From Pelomonas sp. Root405 (GTDB taxonomy: Bacteria; Pseudomonadota; Gammaproteobacteria; Burkholderiales; Burkholderiaceae_C), in NCBI RefSeq assembly GCF_001425165.1, contig NZ_LMDU01000011.1:186058-250057 (forward strand): a DNA stretch of 64,000 nt. The letters are read 5' to 3'. Shown here piece after piece: positions 15,043 to 23,510 of this stretch (positions are counted from its first letter, which is position 1; each line of letters starts with the position of its first letter). A program made the position numbers and the translations under genes. Below the pieces are notes generated by a model that was not told the DNA's origin, made no database searches, and saw only the letters and a program-made list of their open reading frames with translations.

Positions 15043-17798
15043 TAGCTCAAGCTGGCGAAGAAAGTGCGGCCGCGCGTGTCGCCATAGGTTGGGTCGTAGG
15101 TGACCTGGAAGTAGCGCGACTGGTTGGTGAAGGGCGGCGCGGTGTCGGCCACATTCAGCACGCCGGCGCGCAAGCGCAGCTCGGGCGTGATGCGGTAGCT
15201 GGCGGTCAGGTCCCACAGCGAGTAGGGCTTGACCTCGCGGTCGTTCCACTCGGGCGCGGCCAGGCCCGGCGTGTTCTGGTCGGTGTAGCCGGACATGTAG
15301 TTGTTGGTCACCGTCGCGCTGAAGGGGCCCATGTCCCAGTCCACGCTGAGCTTGTGGCGCCAGCGCTGCACGGCCTTGTCGTCGCGGAACTTGCCCAGGC
15401 CGCTGATCAGCGGCGAGCGTGGGTCGGTGTTGAACTTGTACTCGGTGACGACCGTGCCTGCCAGGCTGGCGCCGAAGCGGCCATAGGCGGTGGCCTCGCC
15501 GCGCCAGGACAACGAGAGGTCCAGGCCCGAGGTGTTGAGCTTGCCGCGGTTCTCCTTGCGGACCGTCACGATGTCGACGAAGCCGTCGGAGAAGCGCTTC
15601 ACGATGATCGGGTCGTTGTAGTAGACCGGGTTGGTGAAGATCGTCTCTTCGCCGATCTCCGAAATGATGTCGGTCTTGCGGATGGCCCAGTAGTCGACGC
15701 TGCCGTTCCAGGAACGCGAAGGCTCGAACACCATGCCGATGCTGAACTGCTTGGACTTCTCGGGCTTGAGGGCGGGGTTGGAGAAGCGGTCGACGACCAT
15801 CTGCGCGACTTCGCCGGACACCGGGTCCTTGACGAAGCTGGCGGTGATGCCATTGCGCACCGGGCGGAACATTTCCGACACCGTCGGCGCACGGAAGCCC
15901 GTGCCGTAGGACGCGCGGGCCAGCAGCGCGCGGTCGGGGCGGAAGGTCAGGCCGATCTTGGGGTTGGTGGTGCTGAGCTTGGGCGAGGTGGTGCCGGTGG
16001 CCGCGTCGAACACGCCGTCGTAGCGGTCGTGGCGGATGGCGAACTGGCCTTCCCACTGCTTGCTGAAGGGGGCGGACAGCTCGGTGAAGAGGCCCATCAC
16101 GTCGCGCTTGTGGCGGGTGTCGGCCAGCAGCGCGCCGGAGCTGGACCGGTCGTTGACGATGTCATTGCTCTTCAGCACGTCAGTGGCGCTGAACTCGGTT
16201 TCCTCGCGCCGCACTTCGGCGCCGACGGCCAGCATCAGGTCACCGCCGGCCAGCGCCGTCAGGGCGCGGGTCAGCTTGCCGTCGATGCTGGTGCTGGTGC
16301 CCTCGGCAATGCGCGCGGCACCATTGAGCTTGATGCCGTTCATGAAGTTGCGACCCGCATCGCCCGTGGACGGCACGAAGGGGTTGTAGGCACCGGCCTT
16401 GATGCCGGCCTCCAGCTTGGTCAGCGACACCCAGCCGTCGATGTTGGTGTCGGTGGCCTTGTTGGTGGCGACATTGATGGCGGTGTCGTAGTCCCAGCCG
16501 CTGAAGTGGCCGGTGGCGCCGACGACCACGCGGGTGGCCTCGCTCTCGACGCGGCTGGTGCGCTTGCCGGCATCGGTCAGGCGGAAGCGGAAGTCCACCG
16601 GCGTGGTGATGCCGGTCTGCTGCTGCAGCGACGTGGGCAGCGTGATGCCGACGGCCGCGCGGAAGCGGTTGGTGGCCGGCGAAGCGGCGTAGTCGGTCTC
16701 GGTCTTGGACAGCAGCACTTCCGCGAAGAGCTGGTGGTCGTCGGCGATCTGGAAGGTGGCGCGGCCGACGATGTTGGCCTTGTCCGAAGCCGGGTAGATC
16801 TCGGAGTCGCCCATGTAATTGAAGGCGCAGCCCTCGCGCCCGCCCGGGCCTGTGGGGGCCAGGGAGTTGGGGTTCAGGCCGCCAGTGCAGCTGGACTTGG
16901 CGAAGTTGACGCGGCGCGGCGCCGCGGTGCCGCCGCCCGGGTTCCAGGTGCCGTTGGCGTTGCTGCCCTTCAACGCGGTGTTGGGGTTGGCCAGCACGAA
17001 GTTGTTCAGCGCCGTGAGCTGACCCGCGGTCAGGTCGACATTGGCCGGGAAGGTGTTGCTGGACAGCTGGGGCGCCAGCCGGCCCGGCAGGTCGTATTCC
17101 TGGATGAATTTGCGCTGGGCCGAGCTCAGCGGATCGAGCTTCTGAACGTCCAGCGCGGCGAACACGTTGAAGCGGTCCCTGGCCAGGTCACCAAAGCCGG
17201 CCGACGCGGAGAAGGTCGTCTTGCCAGCGCCACCTTCGTCGGTGCGCGACGCATAGACGCCGAGGTCGACGCCCTGGTAGTCCTTGCGCGTGATGAAGTT
17301 GATGACGCCGCCCATGGCGTCGGTGCCGTAGATGGCGGAAGCGCCGTCCTTGAGCACTTCCACGCGCTGGATGGCGCCGGCCGGGATGTTGTTCAGGTCC
17401 ACGCCGGCGTTGTCGCCGGGCGAAGCAAAGTTGGCGAGGCGTCGGCCGTTCAGCAGCACCAGCGTGCTGGACACGCCCAGGCCGCGCAGGTTGGCGCCGT
17501 TGAAGCCGCGCTGGGCGCCGGACTGGTCGGTGATGCTGGCGCCGTCGGTCAGGCCGCCGACGTTGGAGGTGATCTTCTGCAGCAGCTCGGCCGCGGTCGT
17601 CACGCCAGCCTTGTCGATGTCGCCGCGCTTGATGACGTCCACCGGCAGGGCCGCCTCACCGTCGATGCGCTTGATGCTGGAGCCGGTGATCTCGACACGT
17701 TCGAGCTTCTGTTCCTGAGCCTGCGCCGGCAGCGCGATGAGACAGAGCAGCGCGGCGTGAGCCAGCGCGTGCCGTGCGAAGGAGGGAGCTGAAGTCAT
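15030..17798 (-). CDS. TonB-dependent outer-membrane receptor
   Basis: 922 residues: signal peptide (cleavage near 28, LPAQAQ), TonB-box-like LERVEITGS at about 32-40, plug domain about 48-165 (VDVIKRGDIDKAGV, NLRGLGVSSTLVLLNGRR, VEVLKDGASAIYGTDAMGGVINFI), then a 22-strand-type barrel ending LSYQFR. This is the large oxidised-substrate/oligopeptide-type receptor common in Xanthomonas and Caulobacter relatives rather than a siderophore receptor. Divergent from an exported cyanophycinase gene, with a tandem ArgR-like site between them, suggesting that it imports cyanophycin fragments such as beta-Asp-Arg (inference). Terminated by a hairpin inside the convergent kinase gene. Confidence 0.9.
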   Translation of the reverse strand: MTSAPSFARHALAHAALLCLIALPAQAQEQKLERVEITGSSIKRIDGEAALPVDVIKRGDIDKAGVTTAAELLQKITSNVGGLTDGASITDQSGAQRGFNGANLRGLGVSSTLVLLNGRRLANFASPGDNAGVDLNNIPAGAIQRVEVLKDGASAIYGTDAMGGVINFITRKDYQGVDLGVYASRTDEGGAGKTTFSASAGFGDLARDRFNVFAALDVQKLDPLSSAQRKFIQEYDLPGRLAPQLSSNTFPANVDLTAGQLTALNNFVLANPNTALKGSNANGTWNPGGGTAAPRRVNFAKSSCTGGLNPNSLAPTGPGGREGCAFNYMGDSEIYPASDKANIVGRATFQIADDHQLFAEVLLSKTETDYAASPATNRFRAAVGITLPTSLQQQTGITTPVDFRFRLTDAGKRTSRVESEATRVVVGATGHFSGWDYDTAINVATNKATDTNIDGWVSLTKLEAGIKAGAYNPFVPSTGDAGRNFMNGIKLNGAARIAEGTSTSIDGKLTRALTALAGGDLMLAVGAEVRREETEFSATDVLKSNDIVNDRSSSGALLADTRHKRDVMGLFTELSAPFSKQWEGQFAIRHDRYDGVFDAATGTTSPKLSTTNPKIGLTFRPDRALLARASYGTGFRAPTVSEMFRPVRNGITASFVKDPVSGEVAQMVVDRFSNPALKPEKSKQFSIGMVFEPSRSWNGSVDYWAIRKTDIISEIGEETIFTNPVYYNDPIIVKRFSDGFVDIVTVRKENRGKLNTSGLDLSLSWRGEATAYGRFGASLAGTVVTEYKFNTDPRSPLISGLGKFRDDKAVQRWRHKLSVDWDMGPFSATVTNNYMSGYTDQNTPGLAAPEWNDREVKPYSLWDLTASYRITPELRLRAGVLNVADTAPPFTNQSRYFQVTYDPTYGDTRGRTFFASLSYQFR

Positions 17799-17884
17799 AG
17801 GGCCTCGTGTTGTGAATGGGTGGAGCGGATGCCCCTCAGGTTAGGGATGCGGTGCAGGGGTTGCCTATGGGGTTTTGGCGCGCC

Positions 17885-17921
17885 GGTCGCTTGCACGCAA
17901 ATGCGCGTCGCTTCTCGGCAA
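17885..17921 (+). promoter_or_regulatory. ArgR-type (AraC family) tandem operator
   Basis: Two direct half-sites GGTCGC-TTGCACGC-AA (from 17885) and CGTCGC-TTCTCGGC-AA (from 17906) are exactly 21 bp apart. This is the TGTCGC-N8-AA-N5 tandem arrangement I know for Pseudomonas ArgR, with one mismatch per half-site. It lies in the 250-bp divergent gap, about 90 bp from the TonB receptor start and 127 bp from the cyanophycinase start. Confidence 0.55.
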
Positions 17922-18048
17922 GCGTCAGGAGCGGCCCTGCAACACGGCTTGCCCAGAAGCGACATGCAATTGCGTTCGTGGTGCGCCGCGCCTTGGTTTG
18001 GGGCCTAACCCGCTGGCTGCTGCGGCGGGGCACTGCCAACATGGCTTC

Positions 18049-19275
18049 ATGAATTTCCTCAAACGACTTATGTTTTGTGCGCTGTGGTGCGGCAGCGCGG
18101 CCCATGCCGGCACGGCCATCGTCATCGGTGGCGCGCTGAAGACCGACAACGACGCCGTGTGGCAGCGCATCGTCGACGAGGCCGGCGGGGCCGGCGCACG
18201 CATTGCCGTGTTCGCCACGGCCGCCGCCAATCCCGAGCGCAGCGCCGGCCAGATCGTGGCCGCGCTGAACCACCGCGGCGCCCATGCCGAAGCCATTCCC
18301 GTCGCGCCGCGCTTGGCAGGCGTCGACCTGCCAGCCAATCTCAACGACCCGGCGCTGATCGCCAAGGTGGCAGCCGCCAAGGCCGTGTTCTTCTCGGGCG
18401 GCGCGCAGGAACTGATTGTCGACACGCTGCAGCCGGGCGGCGAGCCCACCGCCATGCTCAAGGCCATCCGCCAGGTCTTCGACGGCGGCGGCGTGGTGGC
18501 CGGCACCAGCGCGGGCGCGGCCATCATGAGCCGCATGATGTTCCGCGACGCGCAGGACAACATGCAGATCCTCAAGGGCCAGTGGCGCGACCGGCGCGAG
18601 TACGACCGCGGGCTGGGCTTTGTCGGGCCCGACCTCTTCATCGACCAGCACTTCCTCAAGCGCGGCCGCATCGGCCGCATGCTGCCGGCGATGCGGGCCT
18701 TCAACTACCGCTTGGGGCTGGGCGTCGAGGAAAACTCGGCCATCGTCGTCAAGGGCGCCGAGGTGGAAGTGATCGGCGCGCGCGGCGCCCTGCTGGTGGA
18801 CCTGTCCGAGGCCACGTCCGACCCCAAGCTGCCGGCCTTCAACCTGCGCGGCGCGCTGCTGAGCTACCTGGACCGCGGCGACCGTCACGACCTCAGCACC
18901 GGCGTGACGACACCCGCCCCGCACAAGCTACGCGAGGCCAAGATCGACCCGGCCGCGAGCGACTACAAGCCCTATCTGCAAAGCGACGGCTACTTCCTCG
19001 ACATCCTCGGCGACTCCACCATCACCACCGCGATGGCGCAACTGCTGGACAGCCCGCTGCCCGAGGTGCGCGGCCTGGCCTATCGCGCCAAGCCCCGCGC
19101 CGGCGACATGGCGCCAGACCTCGGCTTCGAATTCCGCCTCTACAAGGGCCCGGGCCTGGTCGGCTGGTTCAGCGGCGCTTTGGGCGGCGAGGACTACACG
19201 GTGCTGAAGGCGCGCCTGGACGTGATCCCCGTGCGCGTGGCCCAGCCGTTGTTCACCCCGCTCGTCGCCCATTGA
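18049..19275 (+). CDS. Exported cyanophycinase (peptidase S51 family)
   Basis: 408 residues with a signal peptide (cleavage after AHA, residue 20). The S51 triad is complete: Ser154 in AGTSAGAA, His201 in FIDQHFLKRGR and Glu228 in GVEENSAI. Cyanophycinases hydrolyse cyanophycin to beta-Asp-Arg dipeptides; exported forms degrade polymer released by other cells. The 100 residues after the catalytic core form a C-terminal extension. Divergent from a TonB receptor and followed by an M14 hydrolase and a carrier, which is consistent with capture and catabolism of the dipeptides. Start ATG 18049 chosen because it gives the signal peptide. A second cyanophycinase is encoded at 25346-26707. Confidence 0.88.
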   Translation: MNFLKRLMFCALWCGSAAHAGTAIVIGGALKTDNDAVWQRIVDEAGGAGARIAVFATAAANPERSAGQIVAALNHRGAHAEAIPVAPRLAGVDLPANLNDPALIAKVAAAKAVFFSGGAQELIVDTLQPGGEPTAMLKAIRQVFDGGGVVAGTSAGAAIMSRMMFRDAQDNMQILKGQWRDRREYDRGLGFVGPDLFIDQHFLKRGRIGRMLPAMRAFNYRLGLGVEENSAIVVKGAEVEVIGARGALLVDLSEATSDPKLPAFNLRGALLSYLDRGDRHDLSTGVTTPAPHKLREAKIDPAASDYKPYLQSDGYFLDILGDSTITTAMAQLLDSPLPEVRGLAYRAKPRAGDMAPDLGFEFRLYKGPGLVGWFSGALGGEDYTVLKARLDVIPVRVAQPLFTPLVAH

Positions 19276-19289
19276 CAAGAAACCCAAAG

Positions 19290-19365
19290 GCAACCACAGA
19301 GACACAGAGGCACGGAGTGAATCCAAGGCTTGCCTTGCTCTGTGCCTCAGTGCCTCTGTGGTTGC
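19290..19365. repeat. CACAGAG hairpin repeat (repeat B), copy 2
   Basis: Arms GCAACCACAGAGACACAGAG and GTGCCTCTGTGGTTGC pair with few mismatches; same outer arms as 5834-5893 but an unrelated spacer. It occupies the 105-bp gap between the cyanophycinase and the M14 hydrolase genes. Confidence 0.85.
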
Positions 19366-19380
19366 ATTTCTGAGCTGACC

Positions 19381-20499
19381 ATGCAAACCCTTTTCCACGA
19401 CCTGCCGCCCGCCAGCGCCGGCACGCAGCGGCGCCTGCGCAGCCTGCACTTCGGCCGCGCCGCGTCGGGCCGCAAGGCCTATCTCCACGCCAGCCTGCAT
19501 GCCGACGAAATACCGCCGATGCTGGTAGCGCAATGCCTGATCGAGCGGCTGTCGGCCCTGGATGCGGCGGGGGCGATTGCCGGCGAGATCGTCCTCGTGC
19601 CCATGGCCAACCCCATCGGCCTGGCGCAGGACATCCAGGGCTCGGCCTTCGGTCGCTTCGACATGGGCACGGGCGCCAACTTCAACCGCCAGTTCAAGCA
19701 CCTCACCGCCGCGCTGATCCCGCTCGTCGAGCCACGGCTCGGCGCCGACGTGGCCGCCAACACCCGCGTCATCCGCGCCGCCTGCCACGAGCTGCTGGCC
19801 GCGGTCGAGCCCGGCAGCGAAACGAACGCCCTCAAGCTGCTGCTGCAGACATTGGCGATGGACGCCGACCTGGTGCTGGACCTGCACTGCGACAACCAGG
19901 CCGTCATGCACGTCTACACCGGCACACCGCAGACGGCCGCCTTCCAGCCGCTGGCCGGCTACCTCGGCGCGCAAGCCCTGCTGTACAGCGAGGTCTCGGG
20001 CGACGACCCCTTCGACGAGACGGCGTCGCGCATCTGGTGGGAGCTGGCCGCGCATTTCGAGGGCCGCTTTCCCATCGATGCCCAGGCCTGCCTGGCCGCC
20101 ACCGTCGAGCTGCGCGGCGAGACGGAGGTGTCGCACGACCTGGCCGAGCAGGACGCCGACGCGCTGCTGGCCTTCCTGCGCCACCTCGGCCATGTCGACG
20201 GCACCGCGCCGCGCGCGCCGGCCGGCTGCGAGCCGACACCGCTGGAGGGCGTGGAGCCGCTGACGGCGCCATCGAGCGGCATCCTCGTCTTCGCCAAGCA
20301 GCCGGGCGACTGGGTCGAGGCCGGCGAGCTGGTGGTGGAAATCATCTGCCCGCTGACCGATGCCCGCACCGCCCTGCATGCCCGTGCCAGCGGCCGCTGC
20401 TTTGCGCGCACGTCGCGCCGCTTCGCCACCCGCGGCATGCGCCTGGCCAAGATCGCCGGTTCGGTCGCCTACCGAAGCGGATCGCTGCTCTCGCCATGA
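19381..20499 (+). CDS. M14-family zinc hydrolase (AstE/AspA-like succinylglutamate desuccinylase/aspartoacylase family)
   Basis: 372 residues. Zinc ligands are visible as His40 and Glu43 in LHADE and His169 in DLHCD; the likely general base is Glu243 in TVELRGE. A C-terminal beta domain (about 285-372, APSSGILVFAKQPGDWVEAGELV) is the usual cap of the family. Family members remove acyl groups from amino acids (AstE, aspartoacylase) or act as carboxypeptidases. Next to a cyanophycinase, plausible substrates are beta-Asp-Arg dipeptides or N-succinyl-glutamate; the sequence alone does not decide. It has no signal peptide, so it acts in the cytoplasm. Overlaps the following carrier gene by ATGA. 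Confidence 0.8.
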   Translation: MQTLFHDLPPASAGTQRRLRSLHFGRAASGRKAYLHASLHADEIPPMLVAQCLIERLSALDAAGAIAGEIVLVPMANPIGLAQDIQGSAFGRFDMGTGANFNRQFKHLTAALIPLVEPRLGADVAANTRVIRAACHELLAAVEPGSETNALKLLLQTLAMDADLVLDLHCDNQAVMHVYTGTPQTAAFQPLAGYLGAQALLYSEVSGDDPFDETASRIWWELAAHFEGRFPIDAQACLAATVELRGETEVSHDLAEQDADALLAFLRHLGHVDGTAPRAPAGCEPTPLEGVEPLTAPSSGILVFAKQPGDWVEAGELVVEIICPLTDARTALHARASGRCFARTSRRFATRGMRLAKIAGSVAYRSGSLLSP

Positions 20500-21884
20500 A
20501 ACTCAAGCTCCCCAACACCTACGTGCTGCTGGTCGTCCTGCTGGCGTTGATTGCCGCGGCCACCTGGGTCGTGCCCGGTGGCAAATTCGACACCCAGCTC
20601 GTTGACGGCAAGAACGTCATCTTCGCCGGCAGCTATCACGTGGTGGAGGCCAAGCCGCAAGGGTTGGTGGCGCTGCTGACCTCGCCGATCAAGGGCTTTG
20701 TCGAGGCGGCGCTGATCATCGGCTTCGTGCTCATCGTCGGCGGCGCGTTCGCGGTGCTGCAGCGCACCCAGGCCATCGACGCGATGATCAAGTCGGTCGC
20801 GCGCGCCCACAACCGCTCGGCCCTGGTGCGCGTGGCGGTCATTCCCGTCTTCGTCACGCTGTTCTCGCTGGGCGGCGCCACCTTCGGCATGGCGGAAGAA
20901 GCCATTCCCTTCGTGCTGATCTTCATCCCGCTGGCGCTGGCCTTGAAGCTGGACACGCTGACCGGCGTGGCCATTCCCTTCGTCGGCTCGCAGGTGGGTT
21001 TCGCCACGGCCTTCCTGAACCCCTTCAATGTCGGCGTGGCCCAGGGCATTGCCGGCGTGCCGCTGTTCTCCGGCATCGGCTACCGCGCCATCTGCTGGGC
21101 GATCGCCACGGCGCTGACCGTCGGCTTCCTGATGTGGTGGGCGGCGCGCATCAAGCGCTCGCCCCAGTTGAGCCCCACCTATGCGATGGACCAGGAGCGC
21201 CGCAAGACGCTGGACTTGGCCAGCTTCGAGAACTTCGCCGGCATGACCGGCCGGCACCGCGCCGTGCTGTGGCTGTTTGCGGCGACCCTCGGCGTGATGA
21301 TCGTCGGCGTCGTCAAGTACGGCTGGTACATCGAGGAGATCGCGGCGCTTTTCCTCGTCATGGCCATCACCGTGGGCATCGTCGCGCGGCTGTCGGCGGA
21401 CGAGTTCATGGCCGCCTTCCTGCACGGCGCGCGCGATCTGGTCGGCACGGCACTGGTCATCGCGCTGGCCAAGGCCACCGTCATCCTGATGCGCGACGGC
21501 CAGATCATCGACACCATGCTGCATGCGCTGGCGCCGCTGGTGGAGAGCAGCTCGCCGGTGTTCTCGGCGCAGAAGATGTTCGTCATCCAGTCGGTCATCA
21601 ACTTCTTCATCCACTCCGGCACCGGCCAGGCCGCGCTGACCATGCCCATCATGGCGCCGCTGTCCGATCTGGTGGGCGTGACCCGGCAGACGGCGGTGCT
21701 GGCGTTTCAGTTCGGCGAGCTGACCACGCCGATCATCCCGACCTCGGGCATCACGGTGGGCGTGCTCGCGCTGGCTGGGGTGCCGTTTGGGCAGTGGGTG
21801 AAGTGGATGCTGCCGTTGCAGGCGATCTATCTCGTGATGGCGTTGGCGCTGTTGGCGGTGCCGGCGTTGGTGAACTGGCAGTGA
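20496..21884 (+). CDS. YfcC-family carrier (C4-dicarboxylate anaerobic carrier / ArcD-like superfamily)
   Basis: 462 residues with about twelve hydrophobic segments. Family features include TWVVPGGKFDTQLVDGKN near the N-terminus, GGATFGMAEEAIPF, GSQVGFATAFLNPFNVGVAQGIAG and the later NFFIHSGTGQAALTMPIMAPLSDLVG. YfcC relatives are proposed amino acid or dipeptide carriers. Translationally coupled (ATGA) to the M14 hydrolase, so the pair probably imports and cleaves the same compound, here most likely a cyanophycin-derived dipeptide or arginine (inference). Followed by the 555-bp palindrome. Confidence 0.85.
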   Translation: MKLKLPNTYVLLVVLLALIAAATWVVPGGKFDTQLVDGKNVIFAGSYHVVEAKPQGLVALLTSPIKGFVEAALIIGFVLIVGGAFAVLQRTQAIDAMIKSVARAHNRSALVRVAVIPVFVTLFSLGGATFGMAEEAIPFVLIFIPLALALKLDTLTGVAIPFVGSQVGFATAFLNPFNVGVAQGIAGVPLFSGIGYRAICWAIATALTVGFLMWWAARIKRSPQLSPTYAMDQERRKTLDLASFENFAGMTGRHRAVLWLFAATLGVMIVGVVKYGWYIEEIAALFLVMAITVGIVARLSADEFMAAFLHGARDLVGTALVIALAKATVILMRDGQIIDTMLHALAPLVESSSPVFSAQKMFVIQSVINFFIHSGTGQAALTMPIMAPLSDLVGVTRQTAVLAFQFGELTTPIIPTSGITVGVLALAGVPFGQWVKWMLPLQAIYLVMALALLAVPALVNWQ

Positions 21885-21928
21885 GCACAATGGGGTGATG
21901 CTTCGTCATTGCTTTGGCTTTTTGGCAA

Positions 21929-22483
21929 GGCCCAGCCGGGAGTTCGCCCCGGCGGGCGACTCACTTTCTTGTGCGCACAAGAAAGTAAGCAAAGAAAGCG
22001 CCCCTGCAAAACCGGCCCTTCGGGCTGCCCTGCGATGCTCGAAGGCCGAGGCCCGCGCTCAACTCCCTTCGCTACGCTGCGGTCAAACAGTAGCGCGGAG
22101 TCAGATGTCGAAGCGTGCTGCGCACGCGCCTCGGCCTTCTGCGCTTCTCGGCGGTTTTGAAGGGGAGAGCCGAAACAGCCGGACAGCCCAACAGCCAAGC
22201 CGGACATCCGGCTATCGCCGGCTGTTCCTTCACCCCCCCTTTAAGCCCGCCGAGGAGCGCAGCGGCTTGCAACCGCGTGCGCAGCACGCCTCAAGCTCTG
22301 ACTCCGCGCAGCTGTTTGACCGCAGCGTAGCGAAGGGAGTTCTGCGCGGGGTTGCAAGCCGCGAGCACCGCAGGGCAGCCCGCTGCGAAGCTAAGGGCCG
22401 GGCGGTTCGGGGGCGACTTTTTGCCTTCTTTTTGGTCGCTCAAAAAGAAGGTCGCCGGCCGGGGCGACGTCCCGGCATGGGCC
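21929..22483. repeat. 555-bp near-perfect palindromic element
   Basis: The region folds on itself about position 22206. Outer arms are GGCCCAGCCGGG (21929) and CCCGGCATGGGCC (22471); an internal pair, 22061-22090 with 22312-22341, is a perfect 30-bp inverted repeat coding no protein; the axis contains AGCCGGACATCCGGCT. The arms also hold short local hairpins such as ACTTTCTTGTGCGCACAAGAAAGT. Open frames here are by-products of the symmetry. It fills the 630-bp gap between the carrier gene and the ArgR-like regulator. Similar palindromes with the CTTGTGCGCACAAG motif are, from memory, common in Burkholderiales and Xanthomonadales. Confidence 0.85.
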
Positions 22484-22514
22484 TTCGGGTCGACGCACTC
22501 ACGGAACAGCAACC

Positions 22515-23510
22515 GTGAACGCAGAACCCACACGCCGCCGCGTCGCGCTTCTGCCGCTGCCCGGCTTCTCCTTGCTGGCCCTGGCCGGCGTGCTCGACAG
22601 CTTGGCCGCCGCCAACGAGCTGCAGGCCGAGGCGGTGTGGCGCTGCGACTGCCTGTCGCTGGCCGGCGGACCGGTTGCCGCCGGCAACGGCGCCCAACTG
22701 CACACCGAGGCCCTGCCACTCGACGTCGACTGGCACGCCGTCATCGTCATCGCCGCCGACACCAGCCCCTGCGACCCCGCCCTGGCGGCTCGCCTCAAGC
22801 GCTGGGCGGCCGACGGTGTCGTGCTTGGCGGCATCGACGCCGGCGCTGCCCAGCTCGCTGCCTGCGGCCTGCTCGACGGCCAGCGCGCCTGCGCCGACTG
22901 GGCGCTGCTGGACAGCCTGGCCGAGGCCCACCCTGGCGTCGCCTGGGCCAACGGTCTGTGGGAGATCAGCGCCGATGGCCTGCGACTGTCCGCCGCCTCG
23001 GGCCTGGCCAGCCTGGACCTGTGCGGCGCCTGGCTGGCGGCCCAGCATGGCGAGCGTCTGGGCCAGGAGCTGGCGCAGTGGCTGGGCGTGAAGGGCCTGC
23101 GCCCGCGCGACGAGCGCCAGCGCGCGGGCTACAGCGAGCGCCGCGGCGCCGGCAGCCCCAAGCTGGCCGAAGCGCTGGCGCTGATGGAGGCCAACCTCGG
23201 CGAGCCGCTGCCGACCGAGGAGGTGGCCACCCTTGTCGGCGTGTCGCGTCGCCAGCTCGAACGGCTGTTCAAGCAACACCTGGACACCCTGCCCTCGCGC
23301 CACTACCTGGCGCTGCGCCTGGGGCGCGCGCAGCGCCTGCTGCAGCAAAGCTCGCAGTCCATCCTGCAGATCGGCCTGTCCTGCGGCTTCTCGTCGGGCC
23401 CGCATTTTTCGAACGCCTACAAAAGCCATTTCGGCCACACGCCGCGCGACGAACGCAGCCGGCGCGCGCTGGCCTGGCGCTCTGCGCCCACTCCCGGAGA
23501 CCCCACATGA
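22515..23510 (+). CDS. AraC/GlxA-type regulator, similar to Pseudomonas ArgR
   Basis: 331 residues. An N-terminal DJ-1/PfpI-like amidotransferase-fold domain (about 8-190) without an obvious catalytic Cys-His pair, then an AraC double helix-turn-helix (about 225-320; VGVSRRQLERLFKQHL and ILQIGLSCGFSSGPHFSNAYKSHFG). Pseudomonas ArgR/AruR, which activates arginine succinyltransferase genes, has this architecture. The start is GTG 22515. It overlaps the succinyltransferase gene downstream by ATGA. Its likely operators are the tandem half-sites at 17885 and 26799 (inference from pattern and context). Confidence 0.85.
   Translation: MNAEPTRRRVALLPLPGFSLLALAGVLDSLAAANELQAEAVWRCDCLSLAGGPVAAGNGAQLHTEALPLDVDWHAVIVIAADTSPCDPALAARLKRWAADGVVLGGIDAGAAQLAACGLLDGQRACADWALLDSLAEAHPGVAWANGLWEISADGLRLSAASGLASLDLCGAWLAAQHGERLGQELAQWLGVKGLRPRDERQRAGYSERRGAGSPKLAEALALMEANLGEPLPTEEVATLVGVSRRQLERLFKQHLDTLPSRHYLALRLGRAQRLLQQSSQSILQIGLSCGFSSGPHFSNAYKSHFGHTPRDERSRRALAWRSAPTPGDPT

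Noticed and set aside
13243-16056. 937-codon minus-strand open frame
   Set aside because: Crosses the DGPF gene, the kinase gene and the receptor gene in wrong frames; no domain and shadow-type composition.
15354-17792. 812-codon plus-strand open frame
   Set aside because: Exact antisense of the TonB receptor; Gly/Ala/Arg-rich without any domain.
17799-18048. Riboswitch in the receptor/cyanophycinase gap
   Set aside because: No conserved riboswitch core visible; the direct half-sites account for the notable structure.
21895-22518. Open frames of 70-207 codons in the gap after the carrier gene
   Set aside because: They arise from the palindromic element; the same peptides appear in both orientations because the arms are inverted copies.
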